Shown: positions 10,001-18,772 of the stretch, in pieces
How the letters are laid out: each line of letters opens with the position of its first letter
Numbering within the stretch: position 1 is the stretch's first letter
IMG/VR virus record: IMGVR_UViG_3300021364_003460
Span: 124,001-188,000 of that record
DNA from: a virus
DNA: 64,000 bases
Reading direction: 5' to 3' (one strand)
Made by a program: the position numbers and the translations under genes
Notes under the pieces: generated by a model
Database searches by the model: none
Told to the model about the DNA's origin: nothing
What the model saw: only the letters and a program-made list of their open reading frames with translations

Positions 10001-11429
10001 TCTCTAAAGCCGTACCCACTCTATCTATAACTAAGTTATTTTTAATAATAGTTCTTAATACTTCACTACTTAATATTACAGTAGTAGAGCTAATAACTAT
10101 AGAACTTAGAGCTTGGTTAATAGGTTTATTAATTTCTGTAGTTATAAAGTCAAGTAGACTCTCTACACTATCAAAATTACTATTCTCTAGAGCTAACTCA
10201 AGTTTGATATCTACAAATTGTTGGTTATATAAAAGTTTAGTAAACTCAATTGTTAGTAAAGTGTTTTGATTAACTACATCAGCCCATAAAGAGCTATCTT
10301 CTAAACTAAAAGTTCTTAAAGTAGTAGCTTGATCACCAGCATAAGTAAAAATGGCTCCATTGACTCTACTAACTTCTAGGCTTTTAGGTACTTCTAATAC
10401 TACTGGAGATAATATAGGAACTCTATAACCTTCTACATAAGCAACTCCAGGAGATATAGAAAAGTAAACTTTATCAGTAAGTAGACTCCTAGCACTAATT
10501 AAAGATTGTTCAGCTTTGTCTGAAATTAGTTTCTTACTTGTGTACAACCTAGATAACTCATTATATCTAGCTGTAATATCTTCTAATCTTGATTCTAAAT
10601 CTTGTAGTGCAATTAAATTAGAGTTAGTTGGAGTTCTATTGTAAAGTAAAGTAGTAGCTTGAACTTGAGAAGTTAAGTTATCTAAAGAAGCCTTAGCATT
10701 CAATACTTGGGAATAGACATCCTGAGTTTCATTAACTAAGTTAGCAGTATTTTCTTGTAGAGCATTATACTTAGCTACATCTGTAACTGCTCTTTCACTA
10801 GCTTCAATAACAGATATTTCTAAACCTCCAGGTAAACAAAAGTTGCCTGTTCTAGCATAAGTATAGTTAGCTAGTGATTCATCTATTTTAGAGTAAATGT
10901 TAGTTTCTTTTTGTATTAAACCTCCGTTGACTACTCTAGCTAAAGTAAAAGCAGAAGCATTGTCTATTACTAAAGTAGTATTCCAAATTAATCTAGCTGC
11001 ACCAGGTAATCCATATAAGGCTCCTCCTTTAACAGGATCTCTTAAGCTAGGTACTTCCTCTTCAGTAATAATAGAAGGAACAATAGATAAACCTATGTTA
11101 AACTCTCCAGTATTATTAACTGTAATAGTTTGTCCTGGTACATCTAGTACAATGCCATCTACATAAAACTTACCAGAAGACATAGTAAACTCACTCTCAT
11201 CTTCTGTTTTAGATAGCAATTCAAATTTGAGTCCATAGATAACAGAACCATTAGCAAACAAAGTATCAAGACCTTGTTTCATAAAATCCTGCATTAGTGA
11301 CTGCATTTCTATTAACTCAGCAGTTTGCAGAGGTCTTCCATGATTAAATAATAACTTTATCCAACCTGTCTCTCTTGTGTATCTATCTCTATAATCACCA
11401 GAATTAAAGTTATATAAATTAGTTGTCAT
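7029..11429 (-). CDS. DUF4815-like large tail/fibre protein (1,466 aa)
   Basis: It starts with the same arrangement as its smaller neighbour (WIKLLFNHGRPLQTAELIEMQ at about 23-43), a DUF4815-type signature. At about 215-310 lies a charged helical stretch suited to a coiled coil (NETQDVYSQVLNAKASLDNL, then LQDLESRLEDITARYNELSRL). Long beta-rich repeats follow. The C-terminal 200 residues resemble the end of the 933-residue protein (YNRLYKDVYVTLDYLQPAGTDIK, then FRWRVEFTT). The two genes are 7 nt apart and look like a diverged pair. Probable virion component at the baseplate periphery or in long tail fibres. Confidence 0.65.
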   Translation of the reverse strand: MTTNLYNFNSGDYRDRYTRETGWIKLLFNHGRPLQTAELIEMQSLMQDFMKQGLDTLFANGSVIYGLKFELLSKTEDESEFTMSSGKFYVDGIVLDVPGQTITVNNTGEFNIGLSIVPSIITEEEVPSLRDPVKGGALYGLPGAARLIWNTTLVIDNASAFTLARVVNGGLIQKETNIYSKIDESLANYTYARTGNFCLPGGLEISVIEASERAVTDVAKYNALQENTANLVNETQDVYSQVLNAKASLDNLTSQVQATTLLYNRTPTNSNLIALQDLESRLEDITARYNELSRLYTSKKLISDKAEQSLISARSLLTDKVYFSISPGVAYVEGYRVPILSPVVLEVPKSLEVSRVNGAIFTYAGDQATTLRTFSLEDSSLWADVVNQNTLLTIEFTKLLYNQQFVDIKLELALENSNFDSVESLLDFITTEINKPINQALSSIVISSTTVILSSEVLRTIIKNNLVIDRVGTALEITSTTLNEVANQIELNITIEERDENNIVIGDSEVLLVDVNSANLSGAGSSNSYQLGFRPVADIVNVTAELAEYNKPIVRGVTPGTSDKLGDDSIFRIVKVFQGDTTYVEGVDYQLVNQSEIDWSLSSVSANEPAAGTTYYVSFLYTQPLAKGTDYQLNQATDSIEFINTTPAPNQRFYVDYTYYLSKVGVITLDKEGNLNYTLSSSGVAELPVVATNLLPLATFKLYANSTEVTPSDCKILRNEEIQGIVELVKKNTCELENQRLDVAAQLDAADNEVTPIGYYNTSLQDLSKVDLDNSTGAISPAIQSLTGGYTHKDVSLKYVSGGTISENEFGDNYFVTLPYSNSVLLSQNRLTKTRAVSPQVNINKRAKITAYPELIFNNKPFSKFTSCDPLAKATTLLTRLSENKPLILQKISTNNQVLFKSFGEKLYKSFIEGTPVGNIFQNTISFLGYISNLVKSNTNLIKIKVEGLPPNNGGYKVYLSGTEIRNYTLLDSTPLSVEYPGSIRSKSDGTISFSFNIPTDLVFGSHSLEIISVAPTGSKGYAKTQIGVYNNLFSQIVISALENWDISFNKPIADSFLLKLKSSKYDSQAFQFSSSIVNPGTLPNVSLTSLTTEQQFPILFDSIYQTFKVYDYCYLTKVKLKLNSIDLNEDLIVNLGESDLVDKAPNRSYYSSAFSNLYQPSTDGTNWTEFTFSYPILINPNKLYNISLYSKGSGYEIFSAEVAGTDLLTGGSVGDQLYLEGELFYSNEGKSLNRLEREDLTYELQKATFTIANEVIVDLGNYGVVDNLSYVTSFCLNSRDILPSDTFLQYQYQLIGTNTWINFDSNRLVCLDNPVTNVAIRAKLSSLRDNVSPALVLQGSSVSLYVGLASSHIISNQTTYNRLYKDVYVTLDYLQPAGTDIKAYYSPNEGLPIQGQEWFELTKDTTTDKFIDAGLQIKQATWKLSNETLYMSNGDGRNRFRWRVEFTTDNLAIQPNVLNIKTYVA

Positions 11430-11430
11430 A

Positions 11431-12009
11431 TTAAAGTTTTAATAATAGTTGGAATATAGAAGTTTTATCAAGTATGTCACTCTTAAATATGGGTGTAAAG
11501 TAAGAAGCCCAATACAAATTCCCTTGGGTTTCTACAGATGTAGGTAGATACCTAATTTGCCCTTCAGTATCAAAAGTAATATCTTTAAACAACCCTACTG
11601 CTCTAAAGTTTTCTATATTAGCAAAAGTCAAATCACTCTCTTCAATTAGTATTCTAAAGTAAAGATAATCTGGAGATATTGCTTCTAAAGTTTCTCTATT
11701 AGTAGTTTCTAAGTTAATAAGACTTAATTCTTCATTACCTATTACTTCACCACAACTTTCAAACTGAACATTACCACATTGACTTTTAGTTGCTAAAGTT
11801 TGAAATATAGGTTGTTTATATAATTTGATATCTGGGATAGTAGTTATAGTTTCTTCAGGAGCAGGAGGATTTTCTTCAGTTATATCAGTACCCCAACTAC
11901 TATCCCAAGCTGTATCTTTACCTATAGCAAAGAAGTAAGTTGAATTTACTAAGTACAGTAGTCTATCTACTTTACTAATAGTAGTATTTATATTTCTAAA
12001 TATTGCCAC
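11431..12009 (-). CDS. putative baseplate-wedge protein, gp8-like pattern (192 aa)
   Basis: Residues 27-60 read FAIGKDTAWDSSWG, then acidic and proline-rich NPPAPEETITTIPD. This resembles the opening of T4 gp8-type wedge proteins and related virion proteins (FGRxxPW, then PP and P). The C-terminal half (YLYFRILIEESDL, then YFTPIFKSDILDK) is beta-rich. The gene overlaps the flavin oxidoreductase gene by 14 nt and lies 1 nt from the large DUF4815 gene, so it is in the same transcript. A structural role is likely from context; the wedge assignment is tentative. Confidence 0.45.
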   Translation of the reverse strand: MAIFRNINTTISKVDRLLYLVNSTYFFAIGKDTAWDSSWGTDITEENPPAPEETITTIPDIKLYKQPIFQTLATKSQCGNVQFESCGEVIGNEELSLINLETTNRETLEAISPDYLYFRILIEESDLTFANIENFRAVGLFKDITFDTEGQIRYLPTSVETQGNLYWASYFTPIFKSDILDKTSIFQLLLKL

Positions 12010-13117
12010 GCTCTATATCCTCTATAATTTCTTTAGCTGTAATACCTGCTGATATTAAAGAATGCTGTCTTGGTCCATCATAAGCAGTAGCTAGTATACC
12101 TGATACATACCAGTTGGCATTAGGATAGTTAACTTTAAAAGTATCAGTAATATCTGGAAAATTAGCTATGTAAGAATTAGTATTTACTTCTACAGGTAAT
12201 GAACTTGAGTTAGGAATCAACCCAGTAACTAAACTAATATAGTCAATCTCTGCATTAATAACTTCAGAATAATCTCTTACTATTACTTTATTAAAGTTAG
12301 TATCTTTAAGTTTAGCTGCTATATAAGGAGTGATAGAAGGCTGCCATTGTTTAACTTTAAATAAGTAATCTAATCTGTCTTTATAAGTATTTAGACTTCT
12401 ATAATAACTACCTAATGCTGACTTAGTACCCCATTCTCTATAGTTAGGAGCAGGATACTGATTTACTTTAGGTTCTTTTTTAATAACCCAAGTCACCTCA
12501 CCTTTTAAGTCACTACTAAAATAATTAACTTGTTCAGCAGCACCTTGACCTGACCCTAACACTAACCATTTCTTATTAAAGTAATCTTCAGGTTTTTGTA
12601 ATACAGTATTTAATTTAACTAATTTATCTTTTAGATTAGTATTCTTAATCCAGTTAGGTATATTATCTTTACCTTTATATCCAGTGCAGAATACTACAGC
12701 ATCTCCTTTTATAAACTTACCATTAGCTAAATTAACAGTATTACCTTCTACAGAAACTACTGTTTGTTTAATTAACTTTATCTTTTTATTAATAAGATAA
12801 CTTAGTACCCATTCAAGATAGCTACAGAAATCCTTTCTCTTAACTTTAATATTACAAGATTCTATAGCTGCCTGACTGTTAGTAAAAGGTAAATTGTAAT
12901 CTAGATACTTACTCAGATTAAACTCTTGAAGCTCTTCTAAATAGGTTACTAAATCAAAAGTAAGTGGACTTCTCATTTCTAAATCTTCTATTAAGTAATC
13001 AGAAGTCCAAGTATGTAAAGGTAAAGGGTCTATTAAAGTAACTTTATGTCCTTTATATAAAGCATATAAAGTTACAGATAACCCCCTTGGTCCAGCTCCT
13101 ACAATAGCAATCTTCAT
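11996..13117 (-). CDS. FAD/NAD(P)-dependent oxidoreductase, N-hydroxylating monooxygenase-like
   Basis: The N terminus KIAIVGAGPRGLSVTLYALY carries a Rossmann dinucleotide-binding GxGxxG motif at 7-12, typical for FAD. A second nucleotide motif GSGQGAAE lies near 201-208, typical of the NADPH site of group-B flavin monooxygenases. VVFCTGYKG near 140 and SLVTGLIPN near 290 correspond to the (A)TG motifs of lysine/ornithine N-monooxygenases and the NAD_binding_9 family. At 373 residues it is slightly short for SidA/IucD enzymes. It would be a soluble redox enzyme with no obvious virion role. Yet it overlaps both neighbours (4 nt and 14 nt) and sits between a fibre gene and a wedge-like gene, so it belongs to the late transcript. 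The substrate is unknown; modification of a tail protein or a host metabolite is conceivable. Confidence 0.75.
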   Translation of the reverse strand: MKIAIVGAGPRGLSVTLYALYKGHKVTLIDPLPLHTWTSDYLIEDLEMRSPLTFDLVTYLEELQEFNLSKYLDYNLPFTNSQAAIESCNIKVKRKDFCSYLEWVLSYLINKKIKLIKQTVVSVEGNTVNLANGKFIKGDAVVFCTGYKGKDNIPNWIKNTNLKDKLVKLNTVLQKPEDYFNKKWLVLGSGQGAAEQVNYFSSDLKGEVTWVIKKEPKVNQYPAPNYREWGTKSALGSYYRSLNTYKDRLDYLFKVKQWQPSITPYIAAKLKDTNFNKVIVRDYSEVINAEIDYISLVTGLIPNSSSLPVEVNTNSYIANFPDITDTFKVNYPNANWYVSGILATAYDGPRQHSLISAGITAKEIIEDIERGNI

Positions 13118-14322
13118 ATAGAGTAAACTCCTATCTCATACTCTATTACAGTCCCATTACTATCTCCTATAACTTTAAACTTTTTATTAGCAGTATTTGT
13201 TATTGTAATAGTTTCCACATCTTTAGCTTTAAAGATATTGGTATCCCAAACAAAAGTGTATGGAGTTGTTCCTTGAATAAAGTTAAAAGTATAGTAACCA
13301 GACTGTAAGTTAGTTAAAGTAAATGAGGTAACATCTCCTATTAAAGTTAAATCATATATATTAGCTAAACTGGCATCTATAGTTACTGCTCCTGATATAT
13401 TCTGATTTACTCTAACATTACCTTGGAAACCAGTATACTGTTGACTCACATTAGTTTTAGCACTGTTTAGAAAAATGGTATCTACATAAGATTTAACTGC
13501 ATTCTGAGTAGGATATAAAGTATCAGAAGTACCTAAACTAACTAAAGTAGATTTATTACTAACATTCTCAGGAGTAAAAGCTAAAGTATTTTGTTTACTA
13601 TCTAAAGCTGTTTGGGTAGCGGTGCTAATTGGTTTATCTAAATCAGAAGTATTATCTACATTATTTAGATTAACATCTGCTTTATCTAATGTAACTGCTC
13701 CTACCTTACCTGACACAGAACTAACGGCTTGAGTTACAGGAGCAGGAATATTAAGTAAATCATTATAATCACCACTTACAGCTACTCCAGCAAAAGTAGG
13801 AATATTAATTAGATCATTGTAGTCTCCTGAGGTAGCTACAGTAGCTAAATCAGCAGAATCAACTTTATCTAGTAAACCAGGAACAGTAGGGTTATCAGCA
13901 GTACCAGCTAAATCACCAGCTAACTGAATAATACCTTTTAATAAAGAAGTAGCATCTGGAATAATAATATTAGTTGCATTATTTATAGCTGTATTTACAA
14001 AAGCTGTAGTTGCTAGTTTAGTAGTATTGTCTCCATTAGCAGGAGTAGGAGCAGTAGGAGTGCCTGTAAAAGTAGGTGAGGTTAAGTTAGCTTTTGATAT
14101 TAGACCTGGTACTGTTGGATTTAATGCAGTACCTCCTAAGTCACCTGTTAACCTAATACTTCCTAAAACACTAGAAGTAGCATTAGGTACAGTTGTAGTT
14201 ATATTACTTCTTTTAACTTTGTAGTTAATATAAGTTCCATTCTCTTCCCTTACAAAAGGGAACTCATCGTTGGCTTCTAATATAGTTTTTTCTTCTAATT
14301 GAGATATCTTTTTATCTGCCAT
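13114..14322 (-). CDS. tail fibre protein with internal repeats (402 aa)
   Basis: It begins MADKKISQLEEKT, a common start for phage fibre proteins. Two copies of a roughly 30-residue repeat are visible at about 46-76 and 123-153 (NATSSVLGSIRLTGDLGG and PDATSLLKGIIQLAGDLAG, each ending NPTVPGL). There are also two SGDYNDL-hydrophobic-NIP units. The segment KLATTAFVNTAI is a hallmark of tail-fibre stalk repeats. The C-terminal 110 residues are beta-rich and could be a receptor-binding or capping domain. Probably a trimeric adhesin. It starts 1 nt upstream of the 143-residue neighbour's coding region on the same strand. Confidence 0.8.
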   Translation of the reverse strand: MADKKISQLEEKTILEANDEFPFVREENGTYINYKVKRSNITTTVPNATSSVLGSIRLTGDLGGTALNPTVPGLISKANLTSPTFTGTPTAPTPANGDNTTKLATTAFVNTAINNATNIIIPDATSLLKGIIQLAGDLAGTADNPTVPGLLDKVDSADLATVATSGDYNDLINIPTFAGVAVSGDYNDLLNIPAPVTQAVSSVSGKVGAVTLDKADVNLNNVDNTSDLDKPISTATQTALDSKQNTLAFTPENVSNKSTLVSLGTSDTLYPTQNAVKSYVDTIFLNSAKTNVSQQYTGFQGNVRVNQNISGAVTIDASLANIYDLTLIGDVTSFTLTNLQSGYYTFNFIQGTTPYTFVWDTNIFKAKDVETITITNTANKKFKVIGDSNGTVIEYEIGVYSI

Positions 14323-14323
14323 A

Positions 14324-14755
14324 TTATATTCTTTCTAAAACTAAAGTTAAAGTTAAATCTGTTGCTGCATTGGAGCTACTAATAGAAATAGTTAAATTGC
14401 TTCCACTTAAAACATTTAAACTAGGTGAGAAATTAGTATTTAATAAAGTAGTAGTAACTCCTATGTCTTGTCCTAATATACTTAACATACAAGTACCACT
14501 CTCAAGTATAGTAGTAGCTCTAGTTATATTAAAGCTATAAGGAGAGTTAAGTATAATGTTATGAGTTTTATCAATTAAACTTCCAGCAATAACTACAGTT
14601 AAAGGATCTGGATTAATTATTTGAGATTTAAGACTACTAAAATCTATAATCTTATTTCTATTTTCTAGTAAGACTTCTTCAGGGTCTACATAAGGGATAA
14701 TACTATTATTAGTTATAATATTATCAGAAATAAATTCACTTATCTTTCTACTCAT
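14324..14755 (-). CDS. short tail-fibre-like protein (143 aa)
   Basis: The N terminus MSRKISEFISDN, with IIPYVDPEE shortly after, mirrors the opening of the adjacent fibre (KKISQLEEKT, then EFPFVREE). It probably attaches to the same baseplate site. The remaining 100 residues are beta-rich and Ser/Thr-rich (LSGSNLTISISSSNAATDL). It lacks the stalk repeats. It could be a short fibre, or a small accessory fibre that shares the attachment domain. Confidence 0.55.
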   Translation of the reverse strand: MSRKISEFISDNIITNNSIIPYVDPEEVLLENRNKIIDFSSLKSQIINPDPLTVVIAGSLIDKTHNIILNSPYSFNITRATTILESGTCMLSILGQDIGVTTTLLNTNFSPSLNVLSGSNLTISISSSNAATDLTLTLVLERI

Positions 14756-14757
14756 AT

Positions 14758-17280
14758 TTATTCAGTTAATAATTCATTGTTATCTTCTAATAATAAATTA
14801 GATAAATCTGTATTTACTGTTCCAGTATCCTCAGTAAAGATAACTAAGTCTGTTTCTTGTAAAGTAGTATCCCCAATCTCTCCTAAAATTGTAGAACTGT
14901 TTATAGTAGCGTCTAATAGTAAATAGAAGTTTTCATTAATGTTTTCTTCTAAACAGTTAGTAGATTCTACTATAAAGTTCTCTAAAGTAATGACTTCATT
15001 TAGAAAACCCTTGGTAGATATAGGTAAACTTTTCTTAGTTTCACTTTCAATAACTGTATTTATAGGTTGTAATGCAGTGACTTCTGCAATATTAGTAGAA
15101 GCATAGTTATTACCTATATAGTAGTTATTTCCTAATAATGTTTGGTTCTTAGTAGAATTTAACTTTAGTATCTGGTTATAAGGCTCTGAGTTAGAGTTAG
15201 CAACATTGAATCTATTAATTTTCTTAGACAACCCTACAAGAGTTATACTATCTTCTTTTCCTCCTAATACAGAGCTAATATAACTAAATAATTCAGAGTC
15301 TAATTCTTGAGGTAATCTAAAGAATCCTAAAGACTTAATATAGTTTAGTAATCTAAAACCTTTTAAAGAGTTTAAATAATTATTGGAGATTATGTCTTTA
15401 CTAAAAACACTAAATGTAGAAAGACTATTTCCTATACTCTTTAGTAACTTATACACATTGCCAGTAAACTGTAAAGCTTTCTTAGAAAACCATCCATAAT
15501 CAGTAGGTAAATCTAATAGCTTATTTAATACTAAACTTCTTTCAAATGACAAATTAGAAGTTAAATAGTAATCTCCTTTTTGAATAACTTCTAAGTTATA
15601 TAAGCTAGGATCACTTAAACAAGAACAAACATATACAAAAGTATTAGTAGACTCCACCTCATTTAAAGTATCTAAAAAAGTAGTTATATAGTTCTGTAGT
15701 TTAAGAGATAGGTAATATTGATTAAGTTGAGATAACTGCAATGAGTAAACTAAAAGCAGATTATTATTACTGATATCTAGTAAAGAAGTATAGGGGTTAG
15801 TTAAAGTAGTAAAGTTTAAAGAAGTAGGATTATTTTCTAAATAGTCTTGAGATAATTTATTTAAGTTGATTATATTAACTCCATCTAAAGATTCTTTAAC
15901 CACTCCATAATTAATTGTTAGATTACTTTCTATTTTAGTAATAAGACTTTCCACTACATCTGCTCTATTTACTAAATTACTAAATAGTAGACCATAAGAT
16001 ATATCTTCTATACTAGAAGTGTTAAACTCTTTCTTTTTAAAGTTATAGAATGTTGACCAAATAGCTTCTTCTAAATTGGTGGTTGTTTCTAAATAACTAG
16101 AGTTAACTGTGTAATCATAATGCTTAAGTAGAGCAATATAAACTACTACAGCAGTTGATAAGTTATATTCTATTATTTCCTCTGACTCAGTTAATACATC
16201 TGTATGAGTCCATCCTTTAGTGGGTAAATTATTAGTAGTATTAATTTGATTTATTAAATAGAAAGCTAGTAAATCTAAAAAATACACGTACTGAGAATTA
16301 TCTAAATAAAGGCTATAAGTATAAATTAACAGATAAAACCAAGCTATAGCTCTAGTAGACACTTCTCTAGATGAAGTTATGTATACAGGTTTGTTAACTA
16401 AACACTCATCTTCAACACATTCTTGTTCTACACATCTAGCTATATTATCTAAATAAAATTTATCCTCATAAAGTAAATCTGGAGTTAGATAAGTAGTAAG
16501 AGTCTTAGGAATACTGTTTAGCCTTCTAGAAGTTGACTTAAAATCTACTAAATCAGCAATAGCACTTATATTATCTTCTATTATTTTCTTAATGTAAAAG
16601 TCTAATTCACCCTTAGTAAAATACTTTACAGTATTAGCTTCTATAGACTTGTAAGTAGAAAATATTAAGTTAATTAACCCTTGGGATAGTAACTCTAAAT
16701 CAGATTGCTGATCTTCAGCATTATACTCTAGTAAATATCCAACTTTAGCTCTAGTTATTCTTCTATTATTTCTGTACTCTCCAAATGAATGTAAAACAGA
16801 GATAGCTTGGTTATAAGATACTTTTCTTAATACAGCTAACTTTATACCCTCAGGTAAAGAAATTCTAGATTTAAAGTAACCACTATTGTTAATAGGTACT
16901 GATTTATCTTTAATTAAAAAATCTCCTGTAGTAGAAGATATAATACCTAAGTCTAGTACCCAAACATTACCTTCTGAGTCTAAAGACCCCGCTATCCAAT
17001 ATTCAATAACTCCATCATTGTTTCTACTAATATCAGAAGTGATAGCAGTAGTCCATATACCTCCTCCAACTACACAACCTTCCTCTACACAAAAAGGGTC
17101 TAATACAGCTTCACTTGATAAATTAAGATTACTAATAATACCTTCTAAATAAGACCTATCTGTAAACTGACTTCCTTTAGTAAACTTAAGAGTAATCTTA
17201 TTACTATCAAATAGAGTAGACTCTCCTCCAGGTTGGTGTAAGTTAACTAATCTTTCATAGCATATATCTTGGGTAGACAA
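14758..17280 (-). CDS. large virion-associated protein of unknown function (840 aa)
   Basis: No family is firmly recognised. The first 150 residues look beta-rich (NKITLKFTKGSQF, then VIEYWIAGSLDSEGNVWVLD) and resemble baseplate-periphery proteins. Residues about 190-700 are mainly helical with regularly spaced aromatic residues (AIAWFYLLIYTYSLYLDN, KGWTHTDVL), which could form an alpha/alpha toroid-like body. The C-terminal 100 residues are acidic. Position between baseplate J and the fibres, with 1-2 nt gaps, argues for a baseplate or fibre-anchor role. Confidence 0.5.
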   Translation of the reverse strand: MSTQDICYERLVNLHQPGGESTLFDSNKITLKFTKGSQFTDRSYLEGIISNLNLSSEAVLDPFCVEEGCVVGGGIWTTAITSDISRNNDGVIEYWIAGSLDSEGNVWVLDLGIISSTTGDFLIKDKSVPINNSGYFKSRISLPEGIKLAVLRKVSYNQAISVLHSFGEYRNNRRITRAKVGYLLEYNAEDQQSDLELLSQGLINLIFSTYKSIEANTVKYFTKGELDFYIKKIIEDNISAIADLVDFKSTSRRLNSIPKTLTTYLTPDLLYEDKFYLDNIARCVEQECVEDECLVNKPVYITSSREVSTRAIAWFYLLIYTYSLYLDNSQYVYFLDLLAFYLINQINTTNNLPTKGWTHTDVLTESEEIIEYNLSTAVVVYIALLKHYDYTVNSSYLETTTNLEEAIWSTFYNFKKKEFNTSSIEDISYGLLFSNLVNRADVVESLITKIESNLTINYGVVKESLDGVNIINLNKLSQDYLENNPTSLNFTTLTNPYTSLLDISNNNLLLVYSLQLSQLNQYYLSLKLQNYITTFLDTLNEVESTNTFVYVCSCLSDPSLYNLEVIQKGDYYLTSNLSFERSLVLNKLLDLPTDYGWFSKKALQFTGNVYKLLKSIGNSLSTFSVFSKDIISNNYLNSLKGFRLLNYIKSLGFFRLPQELDSELFSYISSVLGGKEDSITLVGLSKKINRFNVANSNSEPYNQILKLNSTKNQTLLGNNYYIGNNYASTNIAEVTALQPINTVIESETKKSLPISTKGFLNEVITLENFIVESTNCLEENINENFYLLLDATINSSTILGEIGDTTLQETDLVIFTEDTGTVNTDLSNLLLEDNNELLTE

Positions 17281-17281
17281 G

Positions 17282-18343
17282 TTAACCTCCTGTGTTTAAA
17301 GTTAAGTCTATATTTCTAATCTTTAGCAAAGTGTCTTTAGGTGTGGTTACTTTAGAAGCAGAAGGATCAACTATTCTTATATCTCTAATACCTTGAATGT
17401 TAGAACAAAGTACAGTTAGGTTTACTGGATATAATTCCTGTCCTAATTCTAAACCTTCAAAGTAATCAAAACATATCTGTCTAATATTATCTGAAACACT
17501 TTCTGCAAACTCTACTGAAGTTAAAGTTACTACAAATCTTAAGTCAATAAATGTGGTTTGAATTGACTTAATTTCAAAAGCAGTACCTATAGGTTTTATT
17601 AGCATTAGACTTTCTTCTATTAAATCTATTAAAAATTGATCTAATGTGTTTACATAAACAGTAAAGTACCCTGTGACAGGATAACTTTCTTTAATAAAAA
17701 ACTTAGTAATGTTAAGTTCATTTAACTTATTAATTACAGCATCTATAGTACCTTTAGATTGATTATTAATTTGAGATATAATTCTGCTCCTGAAAGAAGT
17801 ATCTGATTCAGGACTTCTACCTCCCTCTAATCCTCCTATGTAATTTCCAGTTAAGTCTACAGAGTTAGCAACTACAAACTTTACATTAGGGTAAAAAGGA
17901 GAAGTTAATACTGTACCTGCGTTAAGGTTAGCTAACTCTGTAGCTAATAAAGACGTAATAGGTATGTAAGCTCCAATAGCTGTAGATATTGCAGATTGAG
18001 TAGTTTGAAACTGATAATTAATATTAGGAGAGTTGAGTATAGTATTAACTGGAATTGTAGTATCTACAGTAGATGTAGTAAATACATAACCAGAAGCAAA
18101 GCTACCTTGATTTCTAGTAATATTAAAATCTCTAGCTCTAGCATCTAAGTTATCTCCAGTAGCACTAGCTAAAAAACTGTTTAAGTAATAGTTATCTAAG
18201 TCAGAATATTGCTGACTTATAACTGCTCCTATACTTCTAAATATCATAAAGATATTACTATAATTAGTAAAAGAAGATAAGGGAGAGCCTAAATTAGCAA
18301 GGTTAGCTTTAAAAGAATTAATTATTTCTGTAATAGATTTCAT
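17282..18343 (-). CDS. baseplate J-like protein (wedge)
   Basis: The protein matches the gpJ/gp6 wedge family that builds the inner ring of contractile baseplates. The N terminus shows the familiar FRSIGAVISQQYSDLDNYY, then ATGDNLDARARDFNI at about 60-75. Next comes TTIPVNTIL and, centrally, GGLEGGRSPESDTSFRSRI, the hallmark GRxPESDxxFRxR segment. After it come KGTIDAVINKLNEL and VYVNTLDQFLIDLIEESLM. The length of 353 residues is normal for the family. It is followed 6 nt upstream by the gp25-like gene, as in many myophages. Confidence 0.9.
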   Translation of the reverse strand: MKSITEIINSFKANLANLGSPLSSFTNYSNIFMIFRSIGAVISQQYSDLDNYYLNSFLASATGDNLDARARDFNITRNQGSFASGYVFTTSTVDTTIPVNTILNSPNINYQFQTTQSAISTAIGAYIPITSLLATELANLNAGTVLTSPFYPNVKFVVANSVDLTGNYIGGLEGGRSPESDTSFRSRIISQINNQSKGTIDAVINKLNELNITKFFIKESYPVTGYFTVYVNTLDQFLIDLIEESLMLIKPIGTAFEIKSIQTTFIDLRFVVTLTSVEFAESVSDNIRQICFDYFEGLELGQELYPVNLTVLCSNIQGIRDIRIVDPSASKVTTPKDTLLKIRNIDLTLNTGG

Positions 18344-18349
18344 TTCTTA

Positions 18350-18772
18350 TCATAAAGGTAAAGATAATAAAGAGTTTGTAGTTTGCTGATTATAAGTATA
18401 ACTAACCTCTATATCTAAAGAATCTAAAGTGTAGTTAATTATGTTAACTGAGTTAAAAGTTAACCCAGGTACGTCTCTAATTGAGTTTAAACATCTATTA
18501 ATATCAGCTTGGGCTTCTACTATAAAAGATAAAGTTAAAGGTTCTGATAATTTACTATATAAAGGGTTGCCATAATTTTTATCTAACCATTTAATATTGT
18601 TTTCTAATATAGCTTTCTTTATATATCCTAAAGGGGTTTCTAAAGTTCTTCTAACTAATTTAGCTATAAACTGGTCTGTAGTTTCAATAGATAAATCATA
18701 GTAGTAAACATCTTGATTATCATACTCTATCTTATCTATTGAGATATCTCCATAATCTAACAACAAATCCAT
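18350..18772 (-). CDS. putative gp25/W-like baseplate wedge protein (140 aa)
   Basis: It lies immediately next to baseplate J. The central segment TPLGYIKKAILENNIKWL, then YGNPLYSKL, resembles the TP-G...YGS-L motif of the gp25/gpW-like and DUF2634-like wedge proteins. Later come ADINRCLNSIRDVPGL and DSLDIEVSYTY, matching the usual pattern of a helix followed by paired strands. The length fits. The assignment relies on neighbourhood plus weak motif similarity. Confidence 0.5.
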   Translation of the reverse strand: MDLLLDYGDISIDKIEYDNQDVYYYDLSIETTDQFIAKLVRRTLETPLGYIKKAILENNIKWLDKNYGNPLYSKLSEPLTLSFIVEAQADINRCLNSIRDVPGLTFNSVNIINYTLDSLDIEVSYTYNQQTTNSLLSLPL

